Assembly (NCBI RefSeq): GCF_001269925.1
Contig: NZ_LHVO01000063.1
Span: 186,001 to 250,000, forward strand
Length of the DNA stretch: 64,000 nt
Direction of reading: 5' to 3'
Source: Pseudomonas sp. MIACH
GTDB lineage: Bacteria > Pseudomonadota > Gammaproteobacteria > Pseudomonadales > Pseudomonadaceae
The position numbers and the translations under genes were made by a program. Below, piece after piece: positions 24,602 to 34,500 of the stretch. The notes under the pieces are model-generated. The model was not told the DNA's origin and ran no database searches. It was given only the letters and a program-made list of their open reading frames with translations. Numbering within the stretch: the stretch's first letter is position 1; every line of letters starts with the position of its first letter.

Positions 24602-24988
24602 ATGGAGCTGTCGCGCAAGGAGCAAGGTTTTACGTTGATCGAGGTGCTCGTGGCCTTGGCGATCATTGCCGTGGCGATGGCGGCGGCGGTCCGCGTGGCA
24701 GGCTTGATGACCCAGAGCAATGGGTTGCTGCGCGACCGTTCGATGGCGCTGCTGTCGGCTCAAAGCAGGCTCGCCGAACTGCGCCTGGAGGGGCAACTGC
24801 CCAGAGGGCACAAAGCGTTTGACTGTGATCAGGGGCGTTTGCAATTGCGCTGCGAGCAGAGCATCGCACCGAGCGCCGATGGACGCCTGATGCGCGTCAC
24901 CGTGCAGGTGTCGGAGCGCAAGCGCGAGGCGCCGCCGCTGGCGCGGGTGGAAACGCTGCTCAACCCGCCGAAGCAAACGTCACCGTGA
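24602..24988 (+). CDS. gspI: T2SS minor pseudopilin GspI (HxcV position)
   Basis: 128 residues with the prepilin site EQG/FTLIEVLVALAIIAVAMAAAV, then MALLSAQSRLAELRL and a small C-terminal domain ending ARVETLLNPP. This is the GspI pattern and length. It is part of the pseudopilus tip complex. It is transcribed rightward from a 137-base region shared with gspG and converges with gspC, 6 bases between stops. This single-gene inversion inside the cluster also occurs in the P. aeruginosa hxc locus, as I recall it. Confidence 0.9.
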   Translation: MELSRKEQGFTLIEVLVALAIIAVAMAAAVRVAGLMTQSNGLLRDRSMALLSAQSRLAELRLEGQLPRGHKAFDCDQGRLQLRCEQSIAPSADGRLMRVTVQVSERKREAPPLARVETLLNPPKQTSP

Positions 24989-24994
24989 GCGTGC

Positions 24995-25426
24995 TCAGGG
25001 CTGGGTCAGTCGCGGTAGAACCACCGAGTCCGGCAGCGTGCTGACCTTAATCCGGGTGTGCTGGGTGCCCCGCTCAATCACCACCGCATCGCCCTCGATC
25101 GCCGCCAGGCGCACACCCTGGGCCAACGACTCGCCCACCAGGAAACTGCGCGGCGGCCCCTCGTTCAGGCTCAGGATCGCCACCGCCCCGCGCGCGCCCG
25201 CCATCAGGCCGGAGACCTTGATATCCACCGTCGCCGGCTGGTTGGAAAACCACTGTAATGCCGGGGTATCCGGGCGAGCGGCCAAAGCCGGCGGCTCGAC
25301 CTGCGGCACCTGGGACTCGGCCGACGTCAGCAACACTGAAGACCAGACCAACACACCCGCGAATGCCGTGGCCAATGCCACTGCCTGCACCACACGCGGC
25401 GCGGTCAAACGAAATATAGCGACCAA
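24995..25426 (-). CDS. gspC: T2SS protein GspC, short form without PDZ domain (HxcP position)
   Basis: 143 residues: short N-terminus, one transmembrane helix (VVQAVALATAFAGVLVWSSVLL), Pro-rich linker, then the homology-region domain (ADIKVSGLMAGARGAVAILSLNEGPPRSFLVGESL and a beta segment ending VVLPRL). Full-length GspC has a further PDZ or coiled-coil domain; none is present here, as in HxcP. It connects the inner-membrane platform with the secretin N0 domain. It is divergent from gspH (68 bases) and convergent with gspI. Confidence 0.85.
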   Translation of the reverse strand: MVAIFRLTAPRVVQAVALATAFAGVLVWSSVLLTSAESQVPQVEPPALAARPDTPALQWFSNQPATVDIKVSGLMAGARGAVAILSLNEGPPRSFLVGESLAQGVRLAAIEGDAVVIERGTQHTRIKVSTLPDSVVLPRLTQP

Positions 25427-25494
25427 GACAAAACCTCCTTGTTGTCCTGCCGGGCAGTCTACAGGAGAGACCCACGACGAAGGAGCGTTGTGTC

Positions 25495-25956
25495 ATGAGC
25501 AAGGCCAATCAGCAAGGCTTCACCCTGATCGAGTTGATGGTGGTCCTGGTGATCATCGGCATCGCCTCAGCGGCGATCAGCCTGAGCATCAAACCCGACC
25601 CGTTGCAGTTGCTGCGCAAGGACGCCAACCGCGTGGTCAAGATGCTGCAAATCGCCCAGGCCGAAGCCCGGGCCGATGGCCGCCCGATCACTTGGCAGGC
25701 CGACAATAAGGGGTTTCGCTTCAGTCGGCGCAACGCGCCGGGCCAGGGCCGGGATCACTTTACCAACGACCCGCAACTGCGTCCCCGTGCCTGGGAAACC
25801 CCCTCGATGAGCGTGCGCGTAATCCCCAGGCAAACGGTGATACTGACTGCCGAATGGTTGGCCTCCCCCTTGCAACTGCAACTTTCGGATGGCCAGCATC
25901 GCCTCACCCTTGAGCGCACGGCGACCGGACAAATAAGCGTGGCGAACCAACCATGA
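25495..25956 (+). CDS. gspH: T2SS minor pseudopilin GspH (HxcU position)
   Basis: 153 residues with prepilin site QQG/FTLIELMVVLVIIGIASAAISL, then RKDANRVVKMLQIAQAEARADGRPITW, the typical GspH helix, and a beta domain. It joins the pseudopilus tip or shaft. It overlaps gspJ by 4 bases (ATGA), forming a two-gene rightward operon. Confidence 0.92.
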   Translation: MSKANQQGFTLIELMVVLVIIGIASAAISLSIKPDPLQLLRKDANRVVKMLQIAQAEARADGRPITWQADNKGFRFSRRNAPGQGRDHFTNDPQLRPRAWETPSMSVRVIPRQTVILTAEWLASPLQLQLSDGQHRLTLERTATGQISVANQP

Positions 25957-26558
25957 AAACAGACCAGCACGGCTTTACCCTCATTGAGGTCATGGTGGCG
26001 ATCATGCTGATGGCCATTGTCAGCCTGATTGCCTGGCGCGGCCTCGACAGCGTGAGCCGGGCCGACAGCCATCTGCAGGCCAGCACTGAACAGACCGAGG
26101 CGTTGTTGCGCACACTCAACCAGTTGGACCGCGACCTGGCTTTGCGCGCCAGCATCGAACTGCGAACGCCAAGCCTTAACGATGACGAGCAGCCCGACGG
26201 TCTCTCCGCAATCAACGTGCGCAGCGCCGACAGGCGTGATTTTCAGCTGAATATCATTCGTAGCGCAGCGCTTCCCGAAAACGGTTTGCAACGGGTGCGC
26301 TGGTGGCTGGAGGGTGACACGCTGTACCGCGCCATATCAGCGGCCAGTGATCGATACCCGCTCCCGGCCCCAAAAAAAGCGCTGGCCGTCTTGTCCGGCA
26401 TCAGTGACCTGCAGGTACGTATCTGGGAACCGGGCCAGGGCTGGCGCCAGCTCGCCGGCAACCGCAAAGTCGATCCCCTTGGCCTGGAAATCAACCTGAC
26501 CCGCCAGACGCCGCAGGGCGAAGAACGTTATCGGCAAGTCTCGGGCCCCCTGCACTAA
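25953..26558 (+). CDS. gspJ: T2SS minor pseudopilin GspJ (HxcW position)
   Basis: 201 residues with prepilin site QHG/FTLIEVMVAIMLMAIVSLIAWRGLDSV, then TLNQLDRDLALRA, RVRWWLEGDTLYR and a C-terminal beta domain with LGLEINLTRQTPQGEERYRQV, typical of GspJ. It is part of the tip complex with GspI and GspK. It is the last T2SS gene, convergent with the aminotransferase gene 119 bases on; that gap holds only a GTTCGG/CCGAAC long-range repeat with no clear terminator. Confidence 0.92.
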   Translation: MKTDQHGFTLIEVMVAIMLMAIVSLIAWRGLDSVSRADSHLQASTEQTEALLRTLNQLDRDLALRASIELRTPSLNDDEQPDGLSAINVRSADRRDFQLNIIRSAALPENGLQRVRWWLEGDTLYRAISAASDRYPLPAPKKALAVLSGISDLQVRIWEPGQGWRQLAGNRKVDPLGLEINLTRQTPQGEERYRQVSGPLH

Positions 26559-26677
26559 AAGCCTTCATTACACCGTCGCGTTCGGCACCAAAGGTCTTAT
26601 CGCGGCGGTGTCCCCAGCGTCTGCCGACCGAACACCAAGCCCAAATCCCCTGCAGCTCGTCGCCCGCAATCCCGCGA

Positions 26678-28096
26678 TCAATGGGCCGGCTGGTTGGTCG
26701 TGGTCGCCGCCTGGAACAGGATTTGTGCGACGAAATCGATTTCCTCTGCTGTGATGATCAGTGGTGGCAGGAACCGCACCGTCGCCCCGTGACGCCCACC
26801 GAGTTCGACGATCAGGCCGTGCTTCAGACACGCCTGCTGGAATGCCTTGGCCCGAGCCGTGTCCACCGGCGGGTGACCCTGGACATCGAGCGGGCCTTGC
26901 GGATCGACAATCTCCATGCCGAGCATCAGGCCGCGACCGCGCACGTCGCCCACCCAGGCAAACTCGCTCTGCAGGGCCAGCAAGTGCTTGCGCAGGTGGG
27001 CACCCACTGTTTCGGCGTGGGCTGCCAGGCCTTGTTCGCGGATAAAACGCAACGTCGCCGTACCGGCGGCCATGGCCAGTTGGTTACCCCTGAACGTGCC
27101 CGCGTGAGCGCCCGGCTGCCACACATCCAGCGAGTCGTTGTAGACCATCACCGACAACGGCAGGCCACCGCCGATGGCTTTGGACAAGGTAATCACGTCT
27201 GGCGTGATGCCCGACTGCTCGAACCCGAACATCCGGCCACTGCGGGCAATGCCACACTGGATTTCATCGACAATCAACGGAATGCCGTGAGCCTGGGTCA
27301 GGCGTCGCAACTCTTGCAGCCAGCGATCAGGTGCAGCAATCACCCCACCTTCCCCCTGGATGGGTTCAAGAATCATCGCGGCGGGTGCGGTCACACCACT
27401 TTCAGGATCATTGAGCAGGTGCTCAAGGTAACGCACATTCAGCGTGACGCCCTGGTCTCCGGCGACACCGAACGGGCAGCGGTAATCGTGCGGGAATGGC
27501 AGGCGCTGGACGCCGGGCATCAGGGCACCAAGGGCGTTTTTCGGCGACAGGTTGCCGCTGATCGCGAGCGTCCCCAGGGTCATGCCGTGATAAGCCCCTT
27601 CAAACGCCAGTACCGAGTGACGACCGGTGGCAGTGCGGGTCAGTTTCAGCGCGGCCTCGACGGCATCTGCGCCACTCGGGCCGCAAAACTGGATGCGTGC
27701 GTTGCGGGCGAATGCTGTCGGCAGGCTGCCGAAAATCTCTTGTACGAAGGCATCCTTGACTGGCGTCATCAGGTCCAGCGTGTGCATGGGCACACCTGCT
27801 GCCATGGTCTGGGTGATGGCTTCGATAATGAGCGGGTGGTTGTGACCCAGCGCCAACGTGCCAGCGCCAGCCAGGCAATCGACGAACACCTGCCCGCGAC
27901 TGTCCTGCACGTAAATGCCGTAAGCACGCTCCAGCACCAGCGGAATACGCCGCGGATAACTGCGGGCGTTGGACTCCTGCTGTTGCTGGCGCTCCAGCAT
28001 CGGCGTGGGATCGAGGCAGTAAGGCGCCGATAGACCGGTGTGCAGCAGGCGTAGTTGTAGCGCACCACCTGCTGTGGCATTCGGAAAAACACTCAT
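26678..28096 (-). CDS. dat: Diaminobutyrate-2-oxoglutarate aminotransferase (Dab synthesis)
   Basis: 472 residues, class III PLP aminotransferase. PLP lysine is Lys306 (TLSKAIGGGLPLSV), with Asp277 in IVDEIQCGIARSGRMFGFE and FEGAYHGMTLG. The start region LERQQQQESNARSYPRRIPLVLERAYG and FCGPSGADAVEAALK are hallmarks of the Dat/PvdH/EctB group, which converts aspartate semialdehyde and Glu to 2,4-diaminobutyrate. The ATG at 28096 follows GGAGG. It lies downstream of the siderophore receptor gene on the same strand. Two adenylation domains in the NRPS genes have Dab codes, so this enzyme supplies their substrate. Confidence 0.94.
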   Translation of the reverse strand: MSVFPNATAGGALQLRLLHTGLSAPYCLDPTPMLERQQQQESNARSYPRRIPLVLERAYGIYVQDSRGQVFVDCLAGAGTLALGHNHPLIIEAITQTMAAGVPMHTLDLMTPVKDAFVQEIFGSLPTAFARNARIQFCGPSGADAVEAALKLTRTATGRHSVLAFEGAYHGMTLGTLAISGNLSPKNALGALMPGVQRLPFPHDYRCPFGVAGDQGVTLNVRYLEHLLNDPESGVTAPAAMILEPIQGEGGVIAAPDRWLQELRRLTQAHGIPLIVDEIQCGIARSGRMFGFEQSGITPDVITLSKAIGGGLPLSVMVYNDSLDVWQPGAHAGTFRGNQLAMAAGTATLRFIREQGLAAHAETVGAHLRKHLLALQSEFAWVGDVRGRGLMLGMEIVDPQGPLDVQGHPPVDTARAKAFQQACLKHGLIVELGGRHGATVRFLPPLIITAEEIDFVAQILFQAATTTNQPAH

Positions 28097-28182
28097 GATG
28101 TCCTCCAGGGAGGCTGGGCTTGGAAGGAAACGGAGCGGCCTGCCGGCGGATGCCCTGGGCCGCGTCAACCTTGAAACCGAAC

Positions 28183-28203
28183 GCGGGGAGTCAGCCTCCC
28201 CGC
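28183..28203 (-). other. Stem-loop between receptor gene and dat
   Basis: GCGGGGAG (28183-28190) and CTCCCCGC (28196-28203) make an 8-bp stem with a 5-base loop, just after the receptor stop codon. There is no U-tract on the minus strand, so it is more likely a partial terminator or mRNA-stability element between two co-transcribed genes than a full terminator. Confidence 0.55.
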
Positions 28204-28213
28204 GCCCATGGGG

Positions 28214-30274
28214 TTACAGGTCGTAGCGCAGCGCCAGACCCATCGTGCGTGGCGCGCCGGCGTCGATGATGTCGCCACCACGGTTGTTGGTGACGTATTC
28301 CTTGTCGAAGGCATTTTTCAGGAAGCCGGATACGGCAATGTTCTTGGTGACTTTGTATTCGGTGCTGAAGTTGGCCAGCACGTAGTTGTCGCTCCTGCGC
28401 TCGCCGTTGACCTTGCCGGCGGAATCAAACTCGTATTCCGACGGTGCTGCGCTCTGGTAAGTGACGTCCGTGTTGAACGTCAGGCGATCGTTCCAACGGT
28501 AAATACCGCCCACCGACATCTTGTACTTGGGCGAATACAGGAACGCTTCGCCGCTGCGGTCCTCGCCATTGCCTGCGACGAAATCCTTGTACTTGCCATC
28601 GGTGATCGCGCCACCCACGGTCAGCGTCAGTTGCTCACTGAGGTCTTTCTCGACAAAGACTTCCAAGCCCTTGATGTCACTGCGGCCCGCGTTGTACACG
28701 TTGATGATGTTGCTGTTGCCTTGCCGCACGCTGACCTGCTGGTCTTTCCAGTCGGTGTAATACAGGTTGGCACGGGCGCGCAGGCTGTCGTCGAGGAATG
28801 AGCCGCGGTACGACAGCTCATAGTTGGTGGTGTATTCAGGGTCGTACGCTTCGTGACCGGTGCCGGAGCGCACATTCACGCCGCCGCCGCGATAGCCTTT
28901 CTGCACCATGAAGCCCAGGTATTGCCCGGCGGCGAGTTCGTAGTTGATCCCCAGTTTCGGCAGCAAGGCGGCAAACGACTTGTTGACCTTCGCGGGTTCG
29001 GAAAGGTCGTCCTCCTTGATGTCGGTGTCGTTGGTTTCGTGGTCGTAGCGCAGGCCGGTGACCAGTGTCCAGCGCGGGGCGAACGTCCAGTTGACCTCAC
29101 CGAAAAGCGCCTTGTTCTCGATGGTCGTGTCGCCCTTGACCGTCACCGCCAGCACATCGTCGAATAACAACCGGTCGTGAAAATTGTTGGTGTTGTGGCC
29201 GTAGTAGGCGCCCACAAAACTTTTGACATCATCGGAGGCGTAGTTCAGGCGCAGTTCCTGGCTGAACAGGTTGCCGTCCTGCCTGCGCAGAATGACTTCG
29301 TTGGCGTCTGCCGTCTGGTCGAAGTCCAGGCGGTTGCTGTAGTCGGACTGGGTGTTGACCGTCATGCTGGTCAGGGACCATGCATCGTTCAGGCGATAGT
29401 CGACCTTGGCGCTGACGGTGTCCTGCTTGAGGTTGTCGAACGCCTGGGTGTCGGACGAAATCTTGTAATAGCGGACCTTGTCGTTGACGCGCATCACCGA
29501 GTTGTCGCCCTGCCGGTGTTCGCTGTGGGCGTAAGTCAGTAATACGTCGACATCATCGTTAGGCAGGATCAGCAATTTGCCGCGTGCATTGCTGGTGCGG
29601 TGCGGGTTGGCATCCTTACCCAGGGCAACGTTATCGATATAGCCGTCGCCATCCTGCCGATCCAGTGCAATACGCCCGGCAATCTTGTCCTCGACGATCG
29701 CCCCGCCGCCGGCTACCGCCAAGCCTTTCTCGCCATAGCTGCCCACGTTGGTTTGTGCAGAGAAGCTGGGTTGGAACGTTGGGTTCTTGGTCTGGATAAC
29801 CACGGCGCCCGCCAGGGAATTGCGCCCCTGGGTGGTGGACTGCGGACCAAGGAACACTTCGACCTGTTCCGTATCCCACAAAGGGTTCGGGCTCAGGGTC
29901 AATGCACGGTTAGGCTGTACGGCCCCATCGACGTACACCGATACGGCACCGTTCATGGTTGCCGGCCCCTGGTCATCGAAACCGGAAACCGGCACACCAC
30001 GAATGCCCCAGTTTTCGTTGCCGGCCTGGCTATATACGCCAGGGGTGCGAGCGAATACATCGACCAGGCTGTGATCGGCCTTATCGCGCAGTTGCTGCTC
30101 GGTGACCACCACGACACTCGATTGGGTCTGCTCAAGGGTGCGGTTGATCTTTTCACCTGTCACCGTGATCGGAGCGATCTCCATGGCGCTCGACGGTTCG
30201 GCAGCCCACGCGCTGTTAGCCAGGCACACGGCCGACCCTACAGCCAACGCAATTGTATTTTTTTTGAAATTCAC
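28214..30274 (-). CDS. TonB-dependent outer-membrane receptor, probable siderophore receptor
   Basis: 686 residues from the GTG at 30274, chosen because GGAG lies 7 bases upstream and a signal peptide starts there (VNFKKNTIALAVG...SAWA). The mature protein begins AEPSSAMEIAPITVTGEK, a TonB box. The plug domain (VVVVTEQQLRDKADHSLVDVFARTPGVY, VEVFLGPQSTTQGRNSLAG) and 22-strand barrel follow, ending LALRYDL. There is no N-terminal STN signalling domain, so it is not a FecA/FpvA-type transducer. The Fur box upstream and the adjacent NRPS genes make it the likely importer of the ferric lipopeptide siderophore. It probably forms an operon with dat, 117 bases downstream. Confidence 0.92.
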   Translation of the reverse strand: MNFKKNTIALAVGSAVCLANSAWAAEPSSAMEIAPITVTGEKINRTLEQTQSSVVVVTEQQLRDKADHSLVDVFARTPGVYSQAGNENWGIRGVPVSGFDDQGPATMNGAVSVYVDGAVQPNRALTLSPNPLWDTEQVEVFLGPQSTTQGRNSLAGAVVIQTKNPTFQPSFSAQTNVGSYGEKGLAVAGGGAIVEDKIAGRIALDRQDGDGYIDNVALGKDANPHRTSNARGKLLILPNDDVDVLLTYAHSEHRQGDNSVMRVNDKVRYYKISSDTQAFDNLKQDTVSAKVDYRLNDAWSLTSMTVNTQSDYSNRLDFDQTADANEVILRRQDGNLFSQELRLNYASDDVKSFVGAYYGHNTNNFHDRLLFDDVLAVTVKGDTTIENKALFGEVNWTFAPRWTLVTGLRYDHETNDTDIKEDDLSEPAKVNKSFAALLPKLGINYELAAGQYLGFMVQKGYRGGGVNVRSGTGHEAYDPEYTTNYELSYRGSFLDDSLRARANLYYTDWKDQQVSVRQGNSNIINVYNAGRSDIKGLEVFVEKDLSEQLTLTVGGAITDGKYKDFVAGNGEDRSGEAFLYSPKYKMSVGGIYRWNDRLTFNTDVTYQSAAPSEYEFDSAGKVNGERRSDNYVLANFSTEYKVTKNIAVSGFLKNAFDKEYVTNNRGGDIIDAGAPRTMGLALRYDL

Positions 30275-30297
30275 GCCCCGCTCCCATGCGACAGATA

Positions 30298-30309
30298 TTT
30301 GTTGTTTTT
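30298..30309 (-). promoter_or_regulatory. AAnAAnAA (Hfq/Crc-type) motif in the receptor leader
   Basis: The minus strand reads AAAAACAACAAA, 24-35 bases upstream of the receptor GTG start. Same motif class as in the catabolic genes. Position is farther from the ribosome binding site, so support is weaker. Confidence 0.4.
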
Positions 30310-30375
30310 CGACCGGCCAGACGCTCTTTCGGCCCAGCGTGGCGGAGTCTAATCGAAAAAAAAAGTTAAAGGAAT

Positions 30376-30400
30376 AAGATTGATAATAGCTCTCATTCAC
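30376..30400. promoter_or_regulatory. Fur box, receptor / NRPS divergent region
   Basis: AAGATTGATAATAGCTCTCATTCAC holds two overlapping 19-base matches (12 of 19 each) to the Fur consensus of GATAAT repeats, with the GATAAT...TCTCATT pattern common in Pseudomonas iron-regulated promoters. It lies between the leftward receptor-dat genes and the rightward hydroxylase-NRPS genes, so it could control both by iron. Confidence 0.7.
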
Positions 30401-30531
30401 GACTAACATGTCGCCATGTAACAGAGCGCATACATTTCAATCGCGCACTGCGCCGGTAGCCTCTGCCCTGCTTACAAGGCCCGTCCACGCTGCTCGATTG
30501 AACGAATAAAGATAAAAAGGATGTGCAAAGA

Positions 30532-31506
30532 ATGATCTCAATCGAACACCTGAGCGGGCGTTCCGAGTCTTTCTGCCTGGCTGAAACGGACGGCGAGCAG
30601 TCGCTGCCCGTGCTGGTGCAAGCGACCCCGGGACAGTCGATTCATCATCTCGATGCGGCGGTCCGCGACGCGCTGCCCCATGCGCTGACGACGGCAGGCG
30701 GCGTTCTGTTTCGCGGTTTCAGCGTCCCCACTCCGATTGATTTCAAGCGCTTTGCCGCCAGTTTCGGCGCGCCGCTGGCCAGCTATGAGTTCGGGTCCAC
30801 GCCGCGCAGCAAGGTGTTCGCCGGCGTCTACAGCTCCACCGAGTACCCGGCGCACCAATTCATCCCATTGCACAACGAACAGGCCTACACCCGGCCGTGG
30901 CCTTCGCACATCTGGTTCCACTGCATCAAGGCCAGCGAAACCGGGGGCGAAACACCGATTGCCGACAGCCGCCTGATCTACCAGCGCATCCCCGCCGAAA
31001 TCCGTGAACAGTTCGCCAGTCGCGAGCTGCTTTATGTGCGCAATTACAGCGGTGCGCTGGACCTGCCGTGGCAGAAGGTGTTCAACACCGAAGATCGCGC
31101 CCAGGTGGAGCGCTATTGCCAGGACAACGACATCGAATGGGAATGGAAAGCCGACGGTGACCTGCGCACACGCCAGCGTTGCGCCGCCGTGCTGCAGCAT
31201 CCCGAGACCGGTGAGTGGGTCTGGTTCAATCAGGCACACCTGTTTCACGTCTCGGCGATCGAATCCGGCGTGCGCGCCAGCCTGCTTGCCGCCGTCGGCG
31301 AAGAGAACCTGCCTCGCCACGTCTACTTCGGCGACGGCTCGGCGATTCCCGACGAGTTGCTCGACACCGTGCGCGAGGTGTATCGCCAAACCGCCATCAG
31401 CTTCCCCTGGCAGCCCGGCGACATCCTGATGCTCGACAACCGGCTGGTCGCACACGGTCGTAATCCTTTCACCGGTGACCGCAAAGTCATCGTTGCCATG
31501 GCGTGA
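30532..31506 (+). CDS. SyrP/TauD-type Fe(II)/2-oxoglutarate dioxygenase, probable amino acid beta-hydroxylase (1)
   Basis: 324 residues. The facial triad is His114-x-Glu116 (PLHNEQAYT) with distal His308 (VAHGR), and Arg317 is the probable 2-oxoglutarate ligand. His-x-Glu rather than His-x-Asp, and SETGGETPIADSR, place it in the clavaminate synthase/SyrP branch used on NRPS-bound residues. The ATG at 30532 was preferred over the GTG at 30523, which sits too close to AAAAGG. It is the first rightward gene after the Fur box and overlaps or nearly abuts the FAAL gene. It likely beta-hydroxylates carrier-bound Asp or His to make an iron ligand. Which residue cannot be decided here. Confidence 0.85.
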   Translation: MISIEHLSGRSESFCLAETDGEQSLPVLVQATPGQSIHHLDAAVRDALPHALTTAGGVLFRGFSVPTPIDFKRFAASFGAPLASYEFGSTPRSKVFAGVYSSTEYPAHQFIPLHNEQAYTRPWPSHIWFHCIKASETGGETPIADSRLIYQRIPAEIREQFASRELLYVRNYSGALDLPWQKVFNTEDRAQVERYCQDNDIEWEWKADGDLRTRQRCAAVLQHPETGEWVWFNQAHLFHVSAIESGVRASLLAAVGEENLPRHVYFGDGSAIPDELLDTVREVYRQTAISFPWQPGDILMLDNRLVAHGRNPFTGDRKVIVAMA

Positions 31507-31514
31507 ATCCCACC

Positions 31515-34500
31515 ATGTCCTCATTCAATCACTGGATCGAAGTGCTGGAGGCCAACGCCCTGCACTTCCCGCAGCGTGCTGCCCTGCATTTTCTGCCGGA
31601 CGGCGTCGAGATCGGCGAAACCCTGACCTTTGCCCAATTGCACGAACAGTCGCAGTCGCTCGCGGCGGCGCTGCAATCGCGTTATGCGCCAGGCGACCGC
31701 GTGCTGTTGATGCTGCCGAGCAGCCTCGATTATGCCCGCGCGTTTTGCGCCTGCCTGTATGCCGGGCTGATCGCCGTGCCGCTGTTTGCGCCGCCGTCGC
31801 GCAAGCCTCGACATCTGGAACGTGTGCGCAATGTGGTGGTGGATGCCGCGCCGGCACTGATCCTCGCGCCCGCCGATCATTGCCAGGGCTTGCTGGAACT
31901 GGTCGAGCATCGCGTGGAGGTCATGACGGTTCAGGACCTCGGCACGCCGCCGGCCAGTGCATGGCAGCGCCCGCCGACGGATAGCGCGAGCGTGGCGTTC
32001 CTGCAATACACCTCGGGCTCGACCGGCACCCCAAAAGGCGTTGAGGTGCGCCAGCGCAACCTGATCGCCAACGTCGAGCTGATGCGCCAGGCCTACGGCT
32101 TTGACGAGCACGGCGGCATGGTCAACTGGCTGCCGCTGTACCACGACATGGGCTTGATCGGCGGCCTGCTCGCCCCACTCTACAGCGGCATGCCGTGCTA
32201 CCTGATGGCGTCGCAGACCTTCGTCAACGCCCCCTCTACCTGGCTGCAAGCGTTAAGCCGATACCGCGCCACCGCCAGTTTCGCCCCCAACTTCGCTTAT
32301 GCCCTGTGCAATCGCGTGGTCAGCGACACCCTGATCGCCCAGCTCGACCTGAGCGCCTGGCAGCACGCGATCAATGGCGCCGAGCCGATTCATCCGGGCA
32401 CGCTGGACGCATTTGCCCAGCGTTTCGCCGCGTGCGGCCTCAATCCACTGGCGATCAGCCCAGGCTATGGGCAGGCTGAAGCCACGCTCTGTGTGAGTGC
32501 CACACCGGCCGATGCCTTGCCCGTGGTACTGCGCCTGGACAAAGCCGTCCTCGAAACTGGGCGCGCGGCCCTGGCACTGGCGGATACGCCGGCGGTGGAG
32601 TTCGTGGCCTGCGGTTTCCCCCAGGCGCTGCACAGCATCGCCATCGCCAATCCGCAGACCTTTGAACGCTGCGCGCCCGACGAGGTGGGTGAAGTGTGGC
32701 TGCAAGGCCCCAGCAACGCCGAAGCCTACTGGAAAAACCCCGAAGCCAGTCGCGAAGCGTTCGCCGCGCAAATCGTCGGCGAGCCGGGCCATTACCTGCG
32801 TTCCGGCGACCTGGGCTTCATGCATGAGGGCCAGGTGGTGATCTGCGGACGCTTGAAGGATCTGTTGATCCTCAATGGACGCAACCTGTATCCCCACGAC
32901 ATTGAATTTGCCATTACCGACAGCGAGCCGGGTATTCGCACCGGACGCATCGCCGCGTTTTCGCAGATGGACCCGCTGCTGGGCCGCGAGAAGCTGGTAA
33001 TCGTGGCTGAGCCACAACGCAAGTTCGTCGACCCGCAGCATCATCCGGCGCTGTTTGCGTCGCTGCAAAACGCCGTGCGCGAAGCCGCCGACTGTGGCAT
33101 TGACCAGATCGTGCTGGTCGAGGCCGGCACCATCCCGATGACCACCAGCGGCAAGATCGCCCGCCAGGGCGCGCGCAAACAACTCGCCGCCGGCACGCTG
33201 AGCATCATCGCCCAGAGCGGTGGCCAGAGTGCCGTCCCCGTCGACACCATAAGCCTCAGCGAACTCAAACAACGGGCGAGCCAGGCGCCCGCATCGGCGT
33301 ACGCCGCTTGCCGGCAATGGCTTGAACAGACCCTGCGCGAGGTCAACCCTTACATCGCCGTGGAGGTCGAATCGAGCTTGATCGGGCTGGGTCTCGACTC
33401 CATCAGCGTGGCGGACTTCGCCGCCCGCCTGCAACAGGACCTTGGCTGGAGCCTCGATACCCAGAGCCTGTTCGGCGAGCAGACCCTGGCCGAATGGGCA
33501 CATGCGCTGCAGCATTTCCTCCAGCAACCGCGCGCCACCCGCGAGGCACCTGCGGCGCACATGCCATCGAGCAACCACCGCCAATCGTTCGCCCAAAGCC
33601 GACTGTGGTTCCTGCGCCAGTTGAACCCGGACGACACCCGACACAACCTGGTACTGCAGCTGAAATTGCACGGTCCACTGGACATCGAAACCCTGGCGCT
33701 GCGGCTCAATACCCTGGTCGAACGTCATGGCGTGTTGCGCACGGTCTATCGCGAGAGCGCCACCGGACCGCAGCAGCAGGTCCTGCCAGCAAGTCCGGTC
33801 GCGCTGGACTGGCACGATCTGCGCAGCCAGGCCGAGCCGCAGTCGCTGCAAACGCTCAACGCCTGCCTGGCCAGGGAACACGCCACGCCGCTCGACCTGC
33901 AAGCCGGGCCCGTATTGCGTGCACAACTGCTCAGCCGCAGTGATCAACAGCACGACCTGCTCCTGACCCTGCACCACATCGCGTTCGATGGCCGCTCGGC
34001 GCAGATACTGCTGGCAGAACTGGCCGGCAGCGCCCGCGCTGAACTGCCCGTGCAATATCTGGACTTTGCCCGATGGGAAGCCAACTACTGGAGCCCGCAG
34101 CGGATCGCTGAACAACAGGACTTCTGGCGTGAGCATCTGGCGCACATTCCGCAAACCCTGGCGCTGGGTGGGCCAGGCCAGAGCCACGGTGAGCACAGTG
34201 TGAATTTCACCCTGCCCGAGGCCACGTGCCAGCTGCTTGCGACGTTGGCCCGCGAGCACGGCATGACCCTGTTCATGCTGTTGCTGGCCAGCTATCAACT
34301 GGTCATCCGGCAATTGGGCGGCCAGTCGCAGTTCCTGCTGGGCACCGACGTCAGTGGTCGCCCATTGGCGGAACACCACGACGTCATCGGTTTCTTCGTC
34401 AACCAGTTGACCTTGCGGTGCGACCTCCAGGGTGAGCTGACACTGGCCGGCTTCCTCGCACGGGTTCGCGATCAGGCCCGACTGGCCTACGCGCACCAGG

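Noticed and set aside
26559..26677. Terminator between gspJ and dat
   Set aside because: A GTTCGG/CCGAAC pair exists but the loop is long and no T-run follows on either strand.
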